Shown here: positions 10,983 through 23,600 of the stretch, one piece after another
Layout: each line of letters starts with the position of its first letter
Position numbering within the stretch: position 1 is the first letter of the stretch
Assembly: GCA_904063045.1 (NCBI GenBank)
Contig: CAJFCJ010000021.1
Span: forward strand, 558,001 to 622,000
From: Dimorphilus gyrociliatus
Lineage: Eukaryota; Annelida; Polychaeta; Dinophilidae
Direction: 5' to 3'
Length of the DNA stretch: 64,000 nucleotides
Notes under the pieces: model-generated
The model's database searches: none
What the model was told of the DNA's origin: nothing
Seen by the model: the letters and a program-made list of their open reading frames with translations, nothing else
Made by a program: the position numbers and the translations under genes

Positions 10983-11806
10983 ATGGACAATAATTCATCA
11001 GAAAAAAACGCCTTCGTCATGGGCTTCACTGGCGGTATTGGACAAGAAGTACTAAAAGCTTTAGCAAGAGAGAAGTTGTTCGCCAAGGTTGTTCTTATTG
11101 GTAGAAGAAAAGTTGAATTTGATGACGAAGAATTAAAAACTTGGGAGCAAAGAATAGTCGATTTTGACAATCTATCAAAACACACCGAAGACTTCAAAGA
11201 CTTGCACGTGGGATTCTGTTCACTTGGAACTACAAGAGCGAAAGCTGGCAAAGAAGGATTCTATAAAGTAAGAGTTTTTACTGCCTTATGTATTCGGAAT
11301 CATTTTCGTAGTATGAATCATCAAATTCATTCTTATTTATGCAGAGAGCATTTTTAGTATTAATAATGTATTAGACTATAAAAAATTGCTATTTTATGCA
11401 GATTGATCACGATTACGTTTTGGAATCGGCTAAATTGGCAAAAGATGGTGGGTGTGAAGAATTTCACTACGTAAGTTCAGCTGGTGCAGACAAGAGTAGC
11501 ATGTTTTTCTATTTGAAAACTAAAGCAGAGATTGAGGATGACTTGTCCAAGGTTGGATTTAATAGGCTGAGTATATATCGGCCCAAAATGCTTTTGGGAA
11601 AGAGAGATGAGGCGAGAATGGGCGAACGCGTTGCGAAATTTCTTCTAAAGCCGATTGTTGCTCTGTCACCAACTGCTCTTAGCGTACCAATGGAAGATGT
11701 AGCTAAAGCTATGCTAAATAACTCAAAGAAGTCTATTAACGAGTCAGTAGAAATACTAGATAACGTTGCTTGCCACAACTTAAGTAAAGAAGGAAACAGT
11801 AAATAA
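10983..11806 (+). CDS. HTATIP2: HTATIP2/TIP30-like atypical short-chain dehydrogenase, copy 1
   Basis: HTATIP2 (TIP30/CC3) is an NADPH-binding atypical SDR linked to nuclear import and transcription control. Two exons, 10983..11267 and 11402..11806, joined in phase 0, give 229 aa (human 242). The Rossmann start is VMGFTGGIGQEVL (GxxGxxG). It is followed by VVLIGRRKVEFDD, where the arginines suit NADPH, then VGFCSLGTTRAKAG, IDHDYVLESAKLAKDGGC and the serine-rich FHYVSSAGADKSS. The catalytic-type YLKTK (YxxxK) and the family motif RLSIYRPKMLLGKR come next. It heads a tandem array of three similarly split genes. An AATAAA at 11901 is its likely poly(A) signal. Confidence 0.93.
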
Positions 11807-13245
11807 AACAATGTCATTAGTAAGAGATGCAACAGGAATACGGCTGCTTTCAACATTTTCTGTATATTAATTATGCATAGTGTTCTATATCGATTAACAG
11901 AATAAATATGACTATCCCTGCAAAAAAGAAAAAAAATAAGAGATGCTATTTGTATTAATCTACATATTTTTTCCCTTTCCCCTTATCTCCTAATTGTTCT
12001 TTATTCTTTTTACTATCAATTTTTTTCTCTATACGCCGCTTAAAAGAAGAGATAGAAGAGAAGAAGAGCCAACTATAAAAAGATGCAAAATTGTTGTACT
12101 ATTTTAATTTTCTTTATAATTCGATATCAAATAAATAACTTGATATAACTTAATAAATGTAATATTGTATATTTACTACGATATTCTATTATTAATACTT
12201 TAAAAGCGAATGTTTAATGGATAAATTAATACTCTTGAAAGTTTTACTACAAAAGATGCTATATTATTAAAATTTATAGCCGATTCACACGATTAATAAC
12301 GATAGCTTATTGTTTGTTTGTTTATTCTATACATATATATCTCTTTTTTATCATTATTATTATTATTTATATCATTATCATATTAAAGGCTCTATAATAC
12401 TTTCAGTATTATTCTATAGTAAAATGTTTAGAGTTACATTTAATGTATGAATAGTAATGGTATCGATTTTAACTTAGCTACCCTATTTTTCTTTCTTCTT
12501 TTTTTATGAAGCTGTAAACTCTATAACCTGCTTCAATTTGTAGTTTTTGACTTGTTTTACAAAGTTGATATACCTGTTGAAAATTATTTTTATCTTATTC
12601 CTTTATATTCTTTACTTTTTCTTAGTTTGTAATACTTTTTTATATGTCTTTGAGGTTATCTTATCTATCATTGTATATGTATATATATATATACTTAATG
12701 ATTTTATAAGAAAAATGCGTAACGTTATTTATTCAAATGTTGAAACTAGAGCTAGAAAAACGAATAGAGTTAACTAACTATTGCGTTTCTTAAGCATCCT
12801 TCTATATATATATATATTATACATAATTTAAAACAATGGCGGCAAAATACATAGTTATTCTCGTAAATTATATTACGTTGAAAATACTATTCTTAAGTTG
12901 TAATAATAATAATAAGAGGAACGTTAGGAATTATCTACTAAAAATTATGAAAGGTGTATATTTTAATAAGCCTTTTTAAAGGATTAAAAAATCGTTTTAT
13001 TTCGCTTTTGACACGAATATTGGATATTTTATGTTAGTTACTCAATAGTTACCCTTTTCCCTTCTTTTATACGAAAATAACTAAAAGGATTTTATATAGA
13101 ATTTCTTTTTCGTTTAAAGACAAACAGTTCCATATAAGCTATAGTCTCGACTGCAACGACAAACAATAAAAATCTCCGAACGAAATATATTAAACCAAAA
13201 GGTTTCAATTAAAAAAACTGCAACTCGAATAACGAAGAATAAACT
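11807..13245. other. intergenic between HTATIP2-like copies 1 and 2
   Basis: AATAAA at 11901..11906 probably ends copy 1. The rest is AT-rich with short (TA)n tracts near 12679 and 12805. The open frame at 12547..12777 is Phe/Leu/Tyr-rich and looks like chance. No further gene was seen. Confidence 0.45.
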
Positions 13246-14052
13246 ATGGCTGATAATCAAACTGGAAAGAGAGCATTTATTATAGGTTTTACCGGTGCAA
13301 CTGGAATGGAATTACTCAATAATTTGGCAAAGAATAATATTTTTTCAAAAATTGTTCTTATTGGTAGAAGGAAAGTTGACTTTGACGATGAAGAGATAAA
13401 AAGTTGGGAGCAGAGACTAGTCGACTTTGACAATTTATCAAAGCATGCAGATGATTTTAAGGATTTAGACGTGGGATTTTGCTCATTAGGTACAACCAGA
13501 GCAAAAGCTGGAAAGGATGGATTCTACAAAGTGAGTACTTTTTAAGTCTATCTTCTATTTTTTTCACTTTTAACTCGAAGATGAAGAAAATGAAGAGAGA
13601 AAGGAAAAGAAATATGTATTAATAGCTTTTTATTTTTTCGATAGATCGATCACGATTACGTGATAGAATCGGCTAAATTGGCAAAGGAGGGTGGATGTAA
13701 AGAGTTTCATTACGTTAGTTCGGCAGGAGCTGATAAGAATAGTATGATGTTTTATTTAAAAACCAAAAAGCAAGTTGAAGAAGATCTCGCTCAAATTGGC
13801 TTTGATAGATTAAGTATCTATAGACCAAAAATGCTCCTGGGTAAGAGAAAAGAATGCAGAATAACGGATTTCCTCGGTAAAGCTGTTTTAAAGCCAGTTA
13901 TTGCAGTATCACCAACAGCTATATCTATACCAATTGAAATGGTTGCAAAAGCCATGTTGATCAATTCCCAGAATGATATAAAAGAGCCCGTGGAAGTTAT
14001 AGATAACGCTATGTGTTATAAAATAGGTAAAGGTGACAAGGATATTCCATAA
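13246..14052 (+). CDS. HTATIP2: HTATIP2/TIP30-like atypical short-chain dehydrogenase, copy 2
   Basis: Exons 13246..13530 and 13645..14052 give 230 aa, with the intron at exactly the same codon as copy 1 (after FYK, before IDHDYV). Conserved motifs are IIGFTGATGMELL (GxxGxxG), VLIGRRKVDFDD, VGFCSLGTTRAKAG, FHYVSSAGADKNS, YLKTK and RLSIYRPKMLLGKR. It is closest to copy 1 across exon 1, where the two share long identical runs, so the duplication is recent relative to the family. All cofactor and active-site motifs are intact, so it is presumably functional. Confidence 0.93.
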
Positions 14053-14971
14053 ATAGAACGTAAAAATTGCATGTATAGAAAAATTATACGTCTACAGTTA
14101 ATATATATATATATATATATATCTTTACTTAAGTACAGCATCATTTATTGATTAACGTCTAAGGATAGCCTTGCGGTATTGTTTATGTCGTGGCTGCTAT
14201 AAGTTCTTATATTGACAATATATAAATTTATATATTAGTATAAAATTTATATATTTATATACGTTTCTTTTTGCACAGGTATAAAACATGTACCAACAGT
14301 AATTATTGTTTCCAAATTCATTTCCAACAAATGTAAATAACTTAGAATTACGATGAAAAGTTTAATGGAAAATTCTCTTCCTAATAGAAGAGTAACGTTC
14401 CTTAATCTTCATTTATAATGAATTAATTATCCTATTTAGACGGTGTACATCTTCCTCTTTCGTTATTCTGTTTAAATAAATCCTTAAATTTGTATTATCA
14501 TTATTATTATATTTAGCTGATTTAATCGGTAGTCACCTAGAATGTCCTACTTTTTGAAGTTTGTAAATTTTCCTCTCTAGTCAACATATTCTTACATAAA
14601 AGAATAAAATCTTGTACTTGTTCGTTCAATTTTGAGAATTTTCTTTTCTAATAATAAACCTTATTTATTTTATGTTTTTAAAATTTTCTTTGAAATATTT
14701 AATATAAAGTATTTTACCTAAAAATATCAATTTAATTCGATATTGTCACCCGATAACGATTTTGATCTTTTAGCGGGAAAATATTCATCGTTATTTTCGT
14801 ATAAATATTTTATATTCGTACGAAAAAAAGGTTATAAAAAAACAGAGAAAAAGAACATTTATACTACTGATAGATTCATTAGTTAAGAAGAAAGAGGGGA
14901 ATAGTTGTCTCTTTTTATCCTTCGTAGCTAATCGGATAACTATTCAAAATAGATACTCTTAATAAATTCAG
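14053..14971. other. intergenic between HTATIP2-like copies 2 and 3
   Basis: It contains a (TA)n tract at 14100..14122 and an E2F-like half-site GCGGGAAA at 14773..14780. A mini-exon candidate for copy 3 (ATGTACCAACA, 14288..14298, phase 2 before GT) is possible but unsupported. No other gene was recognised. Confidence 0.4.
14100..14122. repeat. (TA)n microsatellite
   Basis: About eleven uninterrupted TA units, seen directly. Confidence 0.9.
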
Positions 14972-15773
14972 GTGCCTTCTCAAAAGAGATAGTTTAAGGA
15001 AATTAACCAACTATCAAGAAGGAAAAAAAGTTTTTATTATGGGCTATACGGGTGCTGTTGGTACAGAGTTATTAAATATTTTGGCAAAGGATAGTACCTT
15101 TCATAAAGTAGTACTGATTGGTAGAAGAAAAGTGGAATTTGATGATCCAGTATTAAAAACTTGGGAGCAGAGAATAGTTGATTTTGATCATTTGTCAAAG
15201 CACACTGAAGACTTTAAGAATTTCGATATTGGATTTTGTTCGTTTGGAAGTATTTCTTCCAAAGTTGATAATCAAACTTTTCGAAAGGTAAACTATCATT
15301 TCATTTTAAATTTTCCAGCATTTTCCTTTTGACAAATATTCAGAGATTTAATACGAATTGTCCAATAGATAGATCACGATTACGTCATTGAATCGGCAAT
15401 GCTCGCTAAAGAAGGGGGATGCGAAGAGTATCATTACGTTAGTTCAGTGGGAGCTAATAAGAACAGTATGATATTCTACTTAAAAACCAAAGGAGAAATA
15501 GAAGAAAGTCTTGCCAGGATTCGCTTCAAGAGGCTCTGTGTTTACAGACCTAAAGTGTTGATTGCTGAAAGAAATGATTTTAGAATTGCCGAAAGTTTAA
15601 GCAAGTTTTTCCTAAAGCCAGTTATAGTTTTAGCACCAACAGCCCTATCAATACCAGTTTTGGATGTTGCAAGAGCAATGATAAACAATTCCAAAAAAAG
15701 TAGTATAGAAGCCATAGAAATTGTTGATAATGCAACTTGTCATCAGCTAAGTAAAGAAGAAAAGAAGAATTAA
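14972..15773 (+). CDS. HTATIP2: HTATIP2/TIP30-like copy 3, diverged, start uncertain
   Basis: Exon 14972(or earlier)..15287 joins 15369..15773 in phase 0 at the same intron position as copies 1 and 2. The GxxGxxG (IMGYTGAVGTELL), VLIGRRKVEFDD, IDHDYVIES, EYHYVSSVGANKNS and YLKTK motifs are kept. The family motif CSLGTTRAKAG is replaced by CSFGSISSKVDNQ, and the RPKMLLGKR stretch by RPKVLIAER. The only ATG in exon 1 (15039) sits inside the first Rossmann strand, so it is unlikely to be the true start. The frame is open back to an acceptor-like TTCAG at 14971, giving SLRKLTNYQEGKKVFIMG, which resembles the N-terminal lead of other family members. An upstream first exon is therefore likely. There are no internal stops or frameshifts. 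AATAAA follows at 15928. Confidence 0.8.
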
Positions 15774-16330
15774 TTAAAACTTTATTCCTATTCCTTCTAG
15801 TCATCGTCTATATATTTTTCTTTTTCCTATCTCTCTCCCCCTGCATAAGTGAATAGTAGGTAGAACGAAATATGTATAAATCTCATAGTTAATTAGAATA
15901 TATTAAAATATTGTTGTTGCAAGTAAAAATAAAAATAACCTATCAACAAGGAAAACAAGACGAAAAGAGAACAAAATATCTTTAATTAGTTAATTAATAG
16001 TATAAATGAATATATTCTCCATGTTTTATATGCATATAGAAATATGTATATACAATATATATATATACAGTATATTCATCTATCTATCTATCTGTCTATC
16101 AATCATTATAATTAAAATTGTAGGTGTATTTTATTCTTTTCTTCAACAAGAAACAAAGAGAAGAAAGAGAATGTAATTGCTATTAATTTCATGTTAAAAA
16201 AGAGAAGAGAAGAATAATATCTTTAATTCAAGTCAGGCTATTCTACTTATCAAATTTAATGGGAACATTCCAATAGTTATCATCATTAGTTTTTCCCCTA
16301 TCAGGAAGAGAGGGAGACAGGAAAGGAGAC

Positions 16331-16350
16331 AGAGAGAGAGAGAGAGAGAG
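16331..16350. repeat. (AG)n microsatellite
   Basis: Ten AG units in a purine-rich stretch. Confidence 0.9.
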
Positions 16351-16828
16351 CAAAAAAAGACTATAGACAGACGAAAAGCGAAAAAACAAACAAATAACTG
16401 TATATTTTTAAATAAATGAAAACTAGTCTTCTATTGTGAATAGCAAAGAAAGAAAAAAAATTAAATGGATATATGAGCTTCTTTAATGAGAAAATAATAA
16501 ATATATTGGATAAAATGATCTTCTTAATTAGTTGAATGTATTAATATATATCAGCTAACATTATAAGATACTGTTAAAGCTCTACTAATAACTATAATAA
16601 GTAAAATAATAAGAATAAGAATAACAGCAGTAATGTTATTTATTTATAAGGTTTTCTCTTTGTTTTCTTCAGTATATATAATAAGATCATATCGAGAAAT
16701 ATCGAACATGTATTTTTACCGATAGAGAAATTGTATTCGATGATTAAATTATAATACAATTTTTATCCAATCGATAGAAATTTGATATTATTTACGTTTC
16801 GTTAAACGATATAGATACTAAATAAGAA

Positions 16829-16847
16829 GAGAGAGAGAGAGAGAGAG
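16829..16847. repeat. (GA)n microsatellite
   Basis: About nine GA units within a longer purine-rich run. Confidence 0.88.
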
Positions 16848-17937
16848 TGTGAGAAAAGTGTAAGTATATTCCTTATTCTGATTGGAAAAGGTATAGAAAA
16901 ATATAATCAAAAGAACATGAAAAGTGATTTTATAACAGATAGTGATTAAAGGAAATTTTATTCAAAGATCCTTATCGCTTAAAGAATTGTTTACTTTGAA
17001 AATTAAGAACTAATAAAAGATAATTAACTTTGATAAAGTACCGGAATATTCTCTAGAATTTCAGATCTTTCAACAACCCCATATTTTCAATGACCTATTA
17101 ACTAGTTAATTCATACAAACAGACCAATATCTCTTCTTTCCTTATTAATTATATATATTCAATAACATCTGCGAAACTGGATAGATTAGCTGAAGAGGAA
17201 AGAGATTAAGAGTTTCACCTACAGCCATCTGGCGGCTATATTGAAAAGTTATAGTACCATGTATTTGAAAGTTTGCGCATGGAAATTGAACAAATTGAAT
17301 AAATTGAATAAATGGAATATTTGATGTTGTCGACAACTAAAAAGTAAGAATTATTAGTTTAATAGTTGTCAATTTAGATTAGCAATAAAGTAAAGGAAAA
17401 TTGTCGCAAGATCAGTCTTTATACTGTATTTAGACTGTGTATACAGTATTTGTAAAACTAGCAGAAAATGAGAAAATATCTTCTTTATCCTAGAAATAGG
17501 ACTAGTAAGAATCAGTTGCACCATCTATATTTATTTTCTTCCTCTTTATCTCTTTTAATTACATGCTCTAATTACTTTATTTAACTTATATGATAGATAA
17601 AATTGTTAAAACGCCATCTAGTCCCAGAGATATTTTAACAAACTGACATTACACCAAATGAAGAAGGTATTTCTTTTTTTCAAATTAGATAGGGGAAAGA
17701 CAAGTCACTTTTAATTAAGGAATCACGTGACAAAGGTTTAAGAATTGCCTATTTTGTTGTTTTCATCTTCTCCTTCTTATCCTGCTTTTGGTATAAAAGG
17801 ATGTTGTTTATCATGAATAAGCTTATATGGATATCCATATACCACAAGACAGTATCTAAAGATAAAGTTTATTTTTTCAATTAGAGTGTTACTTCGTATC
17901 GGTTAACCTTTTAGTTTACAGAATATCAACCGTTTTA

Positions 17938-17951
17938 GAGAGAGAGAGAGA
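17938..17951. repeat. (GA)n microsatellite
   Basis: Seven GA units, followed by imperfect GAGT and GACA repeats to about 17990. Confidence 0.85.
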
Positions 17952-18960
17952 TGAAATGAATGAGTGAGTGAGGGAGACAGACAGTCAGTTAGAAAGAATG
18001 GGAATAAAAGATAAACATTTTTCATCCTTAGTTTTAATTCTGATAGGATAATAATCGCTTATGAAAAGATAATATTTGTTTCATCTATTTTGTAATTAAA
18101 GTCGCCTAATTCTTTTTCGTATAGCAATTCGAGCACGAAAAGATTATGCCGTAAAATCCTCTTCGAATCGCACTCGAAGGTTTTTAATCTCCGTTCTTCT
18201 ACGGATTCTACGGTAAAGTGATATCATCATCCCTTCTGTCAATATATTCTTTGAATAGAATAAAAGGTAAACTTTTGATTATACTTGCAATGACGTAATT
18301 TAAAAAAGAAAGACAACACGATTACGTAAGGTAAACTGATAAAAACTTTATATAAATAATATTTAAGAGTAGAACATTTGAAGATCAAAGTTGTTGAAAT
18401 CGACCGAAAGGGAAAGTTGAAGTGATTTAACACGAGGTCGAGTGGCCTTTAAAAAAGTTGTCGATTCTAAATAAAAAAAAAAACTCCGACTAACAAGCCA
18501 CTGATTTCAAGGATTTTCCTTTCCTTTGACTGAATTTTCTTCCATAAATACGATAATGAGCTATTTTTTCACTCTATTCTCCCTTTCGTCTTTTCTTCTT
18601 CTCCTCCCCCTCCCCACTCTCTTTTAAATGAGCAGATGGCGTTGCAGTAGTTTAATAACTTTGCTGTCAATCTTAGTTTAAACATTGAGATAATCAAAAA
18701 GTAATGAGAAAAATATGGAGGGGGACGTAATGTTTAATTGTTCTTTGCTATCGCAACAATTCGATAACGAGAAAAACGTAATTAAAAACATATTGCAAAG
18801 AGTTAATATGTTTACAGATTACGTAATACATCAAGCATTAATAAATACAAATATTACGGTAGAATGCAGTTGATTAGAGTAATGAGAATTTTATGTAAAT
18901 TTTGCCGATTGCAGTATGTTGCGGGAAGACAGAAAGAAAAGGAGATACTTTTCTTTCTTT

Positions 18961-19010
18961 TCCTCCCTCCCTCTCCCTCTGTCTCTCTCTCTCTGTCTGC
19001 CTGTCTGTCT
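18961..19010. repeat. CT-rich pyrimidine tract
   Basis: Imperfect (CT)n, (CCCT)n and (GTCT)n repeats. This tract creates spurious Ser/Leu/Cys-rich open frames. Confidence 0.88.
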
Positions 19011-19555
19011 TTTCTTCTGCTCCTTCTTCTGGTGTTCAGCAGAAGGAAAATAGAGCTCTATTGAAAATACTATTTGCTTTATCTTGGGCTATGATATTCC
19101 TTAAAGAAAATATTAAAAAGCCTAAGTAAACACCAAGTTAAATTCTTTTTCCGCTTTTTTCAATAAATTTTAATCGGTGCTGTGATTTTTCTTCTGCGTA
19201 TATAAAATTCATTAATCCCATCAAGAAGTCAACTGGAAGAAGGGGAAAAGAGGTTAGCTTTTCTCTCTCTTTCTAAATACAGCTTATAAATCTAGATGGC
19301 GTTATATATATATATCTTACGCATAAGTAATTTAGAAAAAGAGAAATGTCGATTCTAATTATTAGAGAAGGGTAGGGAGAAGTTTTCTTAATCCCTTAAT
19401 AATAGGCTATAGAGCATGGGAAGATTATTCTAAATCAAAGCATTGCATTACTTCTACCCTATGATTAGACTGTTATAAAACAATAACCTACTTTGGTTTT
19501 AGTAATTATGAGTGGTAGCGTAAGAGCTCGTTCGAGGAAATGGAAATACGATATG

Positions 19556-19556
19556 A

Positions 19557-19581
<25 letters not shown>
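19556..19581. repeat. (TA)n microsatellite
   Basis: About thirteen TA units, seen directly. Confidence 0.9.
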
Positions 19582-19587
<6 letters not shown>

Positions 19588-19870
19588 TTACTTGTTTACA
19601 TCTCTGTATATTTATGGTTTAGAAAGAAAAATAGCTTAAAATAACAAGTTAAACAAGTATTTTCTTTTTAAAAAAAAATGATAGCATTCTTTTACAAAGT
19701 ACAATAGAAATTTTGTTCATATTTGTATAAGTATATAATATATTCATTATTTACATTCGAATATTCATAGAATTTCGCAATGTAAATAATTTTCTCACGT
19801 TGGAAATAACGATTTGTTACCCAACTATAAAGATAAACGTTTAAAATTAGAAAGAGTGAGCAAGAGCTAC

Positions 19871-19890
19871 AGAGAGAGAGAGAGAGAGAG
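19871..19890. repeat. (AG)n microsatellite
   Basis: Ten AG units. Confidence 0.9.
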
Positions 19891-20162
19891 AAAGAGCAAT
19901 ACGCCTGATGATGTTTTTATAACGTAGAGCCAGTTTGATTCGTGTTTATTCATGCTTAATAATTCTTTGTTATTGCGCAATAATTTATCCGATTCCCATT
20001 ATACAAGAGATTTATTACCTCCCTTATCAACTTGCGACAATAAAAATGCTACTACCAATAATAAGGATTTTATTTCAGAATTTTGAAGTATTCTTTATTG
20101 ATATAAAAAAAAGTTGAATATCTTCTTTATAGGCATTTTTGTATATTTTTTACAATATACAG

Positions 20163-20289
20163 CATATATATATATATATATATATACAAAAAAAATTGGA
20201 AAAATACTGTACAAAGTACATTTATATTGTAATTATTCGTAAACACATACTGCACACAGCATATATATATATATATATATATATATATG
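20163..20289. repeat. paired (TA)n tracts
   Basis: Two (TA)n runs, at 20163..20186 and 20261..20289, about 75 bp apart. They are flanked by GCATATAT/ATATATGC, so the region can fold on itself. Confidence 0.85.
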
Positions 20290-20677
20290 CTATATACACA
20301 GTATATATATGTATACTATATAATGTATATTGAGAATGTATACTATATGTACAATGCATAACAATAATACATAATACAATATATCTTAAATATCGTATTA
20401 ATTTTCGTTTCTTTTAGTAAGAAGTAATGCATATACGTCGTAACATAATAACAATAATTGGCACCGTAAAAATTACCCTTCGCCGTAGAAACTATCGTGA
20501 TTCTAACTGCTTAGTAAAAACAGTATCAAAAATAAGCGGGAAAAAAATAATCGACTAGTTCCTGTCATATGACATATAGACAACAGTTACCCTGTTTAAT
20601 CGTTTCAAATTGTTTGTAAAGTCATTTTTTGTACTGTTTATATAGGCTTCCACTCTGCCTAAAATATCATCTTTGCT

Positions 20678-23600
20678 TTAGACAATGTAGCCATCAGGGG
20701 ACCGTAAAGAGTCGAGCATCTTCTTTCTATGGACGGCTGAGACAATGCCTAATCCTAGCAAATGCTCGTGATTTAGTGGTAGACAATGGCAAACTTGTGT
20801 GTAACCGTTGCTGATGAATACGTTAGTATATCTCTCTAAATTAAGTGACCTTAACCATTCTTCCACTGTTAGAAGGTCTGAAGGTGATATGTAATGATCT
20901 GGATCTATATCTATTGCACTTAGAGCGATACCATCTTCCATCAAATAGGGATTCCTCGATAGGTTGTCCAGCCTATTCACAATTTCGATAAACTTTGGTC
21001 TTTCGGATCTCTCAACTCTCCAACAGTCTAACATCAGTTGATACAAAATTTTTGGGCAATAGTTCATTGTTGGAGGTAAACGGAAACCTTCCTCTACCGC
21101 TTTGATTACGTCTTGATTAGACCAATTCCAATAAGGTCGTTCGCCGTAGGTTAATATCTCCCACATGACGACACCGAAAGACCAAACATCAGAAGCTGAA
21201 GTAAACTTCCTGTAGCTAATAGCTTCAGGAGCCGTCCACCTGACGGGTATCTTTCCGCCTTTCGTTGTGTAATCGCTACGATCCATTTCTAGTTCTCTAG
21301 ACAAACCGAAATCGGATACCTTACATACGAGATTTTCATTAACAAGAATATTCCTGGCTGCCAAGTCGCGATGAACGAAGCTAATATGGCTAAGATAGAC
21401 CATGCCACTAGCAACTCCTCTCATCATACCGATTAGCTGAAGAATTGTAAACATGCCGTCGTTCTGTTGCAAAAATTTATCCAAACTACCATTTCTCATA
21501 TATTCAGTGACAATCATTATTGGATTTGATCTTGTAACGACACCCTCGAGAGAAACGATATTAGGGTCATCAAATTGGCCCATAATAGACGCCTCGGCAA
21601 GCATATCTGACCTTGCTTTGTCACCACCATCAGGCTTTAATGTTTTTATAGCGACATCTTTTTCTATATTCATCGCCGGAATACGAAATTTTCCTTTACA
21701 AACGTCTCCAAACTCTCCACCGCCAATCACTTCTTCGATCGTAATAAAGGAGACGTCAATCTCCTTTGCAAATTCCCTAATAGCTTCATTAGGATCTTCG
21801 TAGGTGTGCGGGTCAACGTAAGTTCTTGACTTCGGTGTGCTTACAAAAGGTATTTCTGTTGAAGGGGAAAAAGCATTGACTAATCAGTTAAAATGTTCTG
21901 TAAATAAAGGGAAAAAAAAGAAGCAGAGATATAGTATGAAAAAAGACGTTTTCACAGAATCTTCTATTCTATTAGTAGTTTGATAATGCAAACTTTCTAA
22001 TTTGAAATAAAGATACAGAACAATAAAAAACAGGCAGATTCAATTTCTTAATGGAAAAGCAGTAAAATGTCCCATTTTTTTTAGATACCGAAAACAATAA
22101 ATCGAATTTTACAATGTAATTTAATAATATTATTTATGTTTTACAGGAAATTTGGGTTTTATTAACTTGTTAGTTTTGTCTGCTCGCAAAATGCAAAAAT
22201 GTAAAGCTTGCTTAGTAGATTTTTTTTTCCCTATTATCCATCTCTCCGCTCTTTATTTACGGTTTTGCGCGGATCAAGAGGGTTAAGAGTTGAATGAAGC
22301 TTGCTAACAATTTAATATACTTTTTCTGACCGTATTAGAAAGGCTTATAACAATCAAATCCTTTTGAAGGTATTCCATTAGTAAATTTCATTCGACTCGA
22401 GTAACTATAAAAAGTTTCCGATCGAAATCTCTTCTTATTTATTTACGAAAGGGATTGAATAAAGCTCCAAATAATGAAAAAAAAGAGACGTACAGATAGG
22501 AAAGGAGCGGTTGCTGAGATCCCAGCGAGAATCACAAGTATAGGAAGATTAACATTATGCAATAATAACCTAGCTTCGGCTTTATCTAAGACTTCCTACT
22601 AAGGTCTTACAACTGAAGCCATTACACGATTGATAAATAACAGAGTAAAAAGATGAAAAAGAAGAAAATGGAAATGAAAAAAAAAAATAAGCAGAAAAAT
22701 CACTTACTAGGTCCGACAGACCGTGGAACGCGAGAATTATAAGCATCGGGTTGCATCAAAGTCGGATAAGGCGCTGTAAAGGGCAAAACAATCGATATTT
22801 TTTCCAAATAGAATAAGCAGTGGCATGATCAAAAATTAAGCATAAAAAATTCTTAATTAAGTTAAAGGAGTCGTCTTGTCCCTTTGTACAAGTTTTCTGT
22901 TGTTTTGCAAATATATAGAGAGAAGTGAGCTTACCTTCTCCGTTACTGTATTGCAAGGCATCGCAATCGCTAGCACTTTTTTCGTTACAGCCCTGGCGGT
23001 TACTGTTGGGGAAGAAACAAGAAAGGAAAATTAAACAACTGCAGGCGATTGTCAATTTGCCAAATGTCAATTTCTGTGTTAAGTGTATTACTTTGTCACA
23101 TATGGTGTTATTATGTTGATTTCTAAAAATTTTCCCTTTAACTCTCACAACAACCCCCCCATTTCTACAACCCCTCCTCTTTCCACCCCTTCACCCTCTT
23201 ATTTTTTCTCTCCTCGTTAAGTGTATTAATAACGGTAGGATGAACATAAGTTAACATATGGCGCCTAATTTTTGTTCGATCGTCACGTTTCCTCTATTTT
23301 TTTATTTCGGTGCGAAGGAAAGAGGTTCTTTACTCGCTTAGATCGATTCCTTAAACACATAAAAAATGTTGTTCTGTTTTCAATGTCAGTATTTATCTAT
23401 GTTATTTTCTTTCAGAAAAGCTTTGATTGTAGATTAAATTACTAAATTTACGCTTCGAAATTTCGTACCCAGCGACAGCTGCAAATGTTAATTTTTATAA
23501 GTTTCCCCCCTTTTATTATTCATTTTACTCTTTCCATTATCCACTTCGCTTTTCGTCTGGCATAACCTTATGCTCTATAACCCTCCTTTTTTATTTTCCT

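Larger units (their letters stand above)
15774..20677. other. 4.9 kb gene-free region rich in simple repeats
   Basis: It lies between the convergent ends of the HTATIP2-like array and the Eph receptor. It holds AATAAA at 15928..15933 (copy 3), several (GA)n and (TA)n microsatellites and long purine/pyrimidine-biased stretches. Open frames here are low-complexity (for example the Ser/Leu/Cys-rich frames around 18864..19129, produced by a CT-rich tract). No coding or RNA gene could be supported. Confidence 0.5.

Noticed and set aside
18864-19129. Two overlapping open frames rich in Ser/Leu/Cys
   Set aside because: They come from a CT-rich simple repeat with no start context or homology.
20678-20814. 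Plus-strand frame 20629..20814 over the Eph 3' end
   Set aside because: It is antisense to the SAM domain coding sequence, and the Eph reading is decisive.
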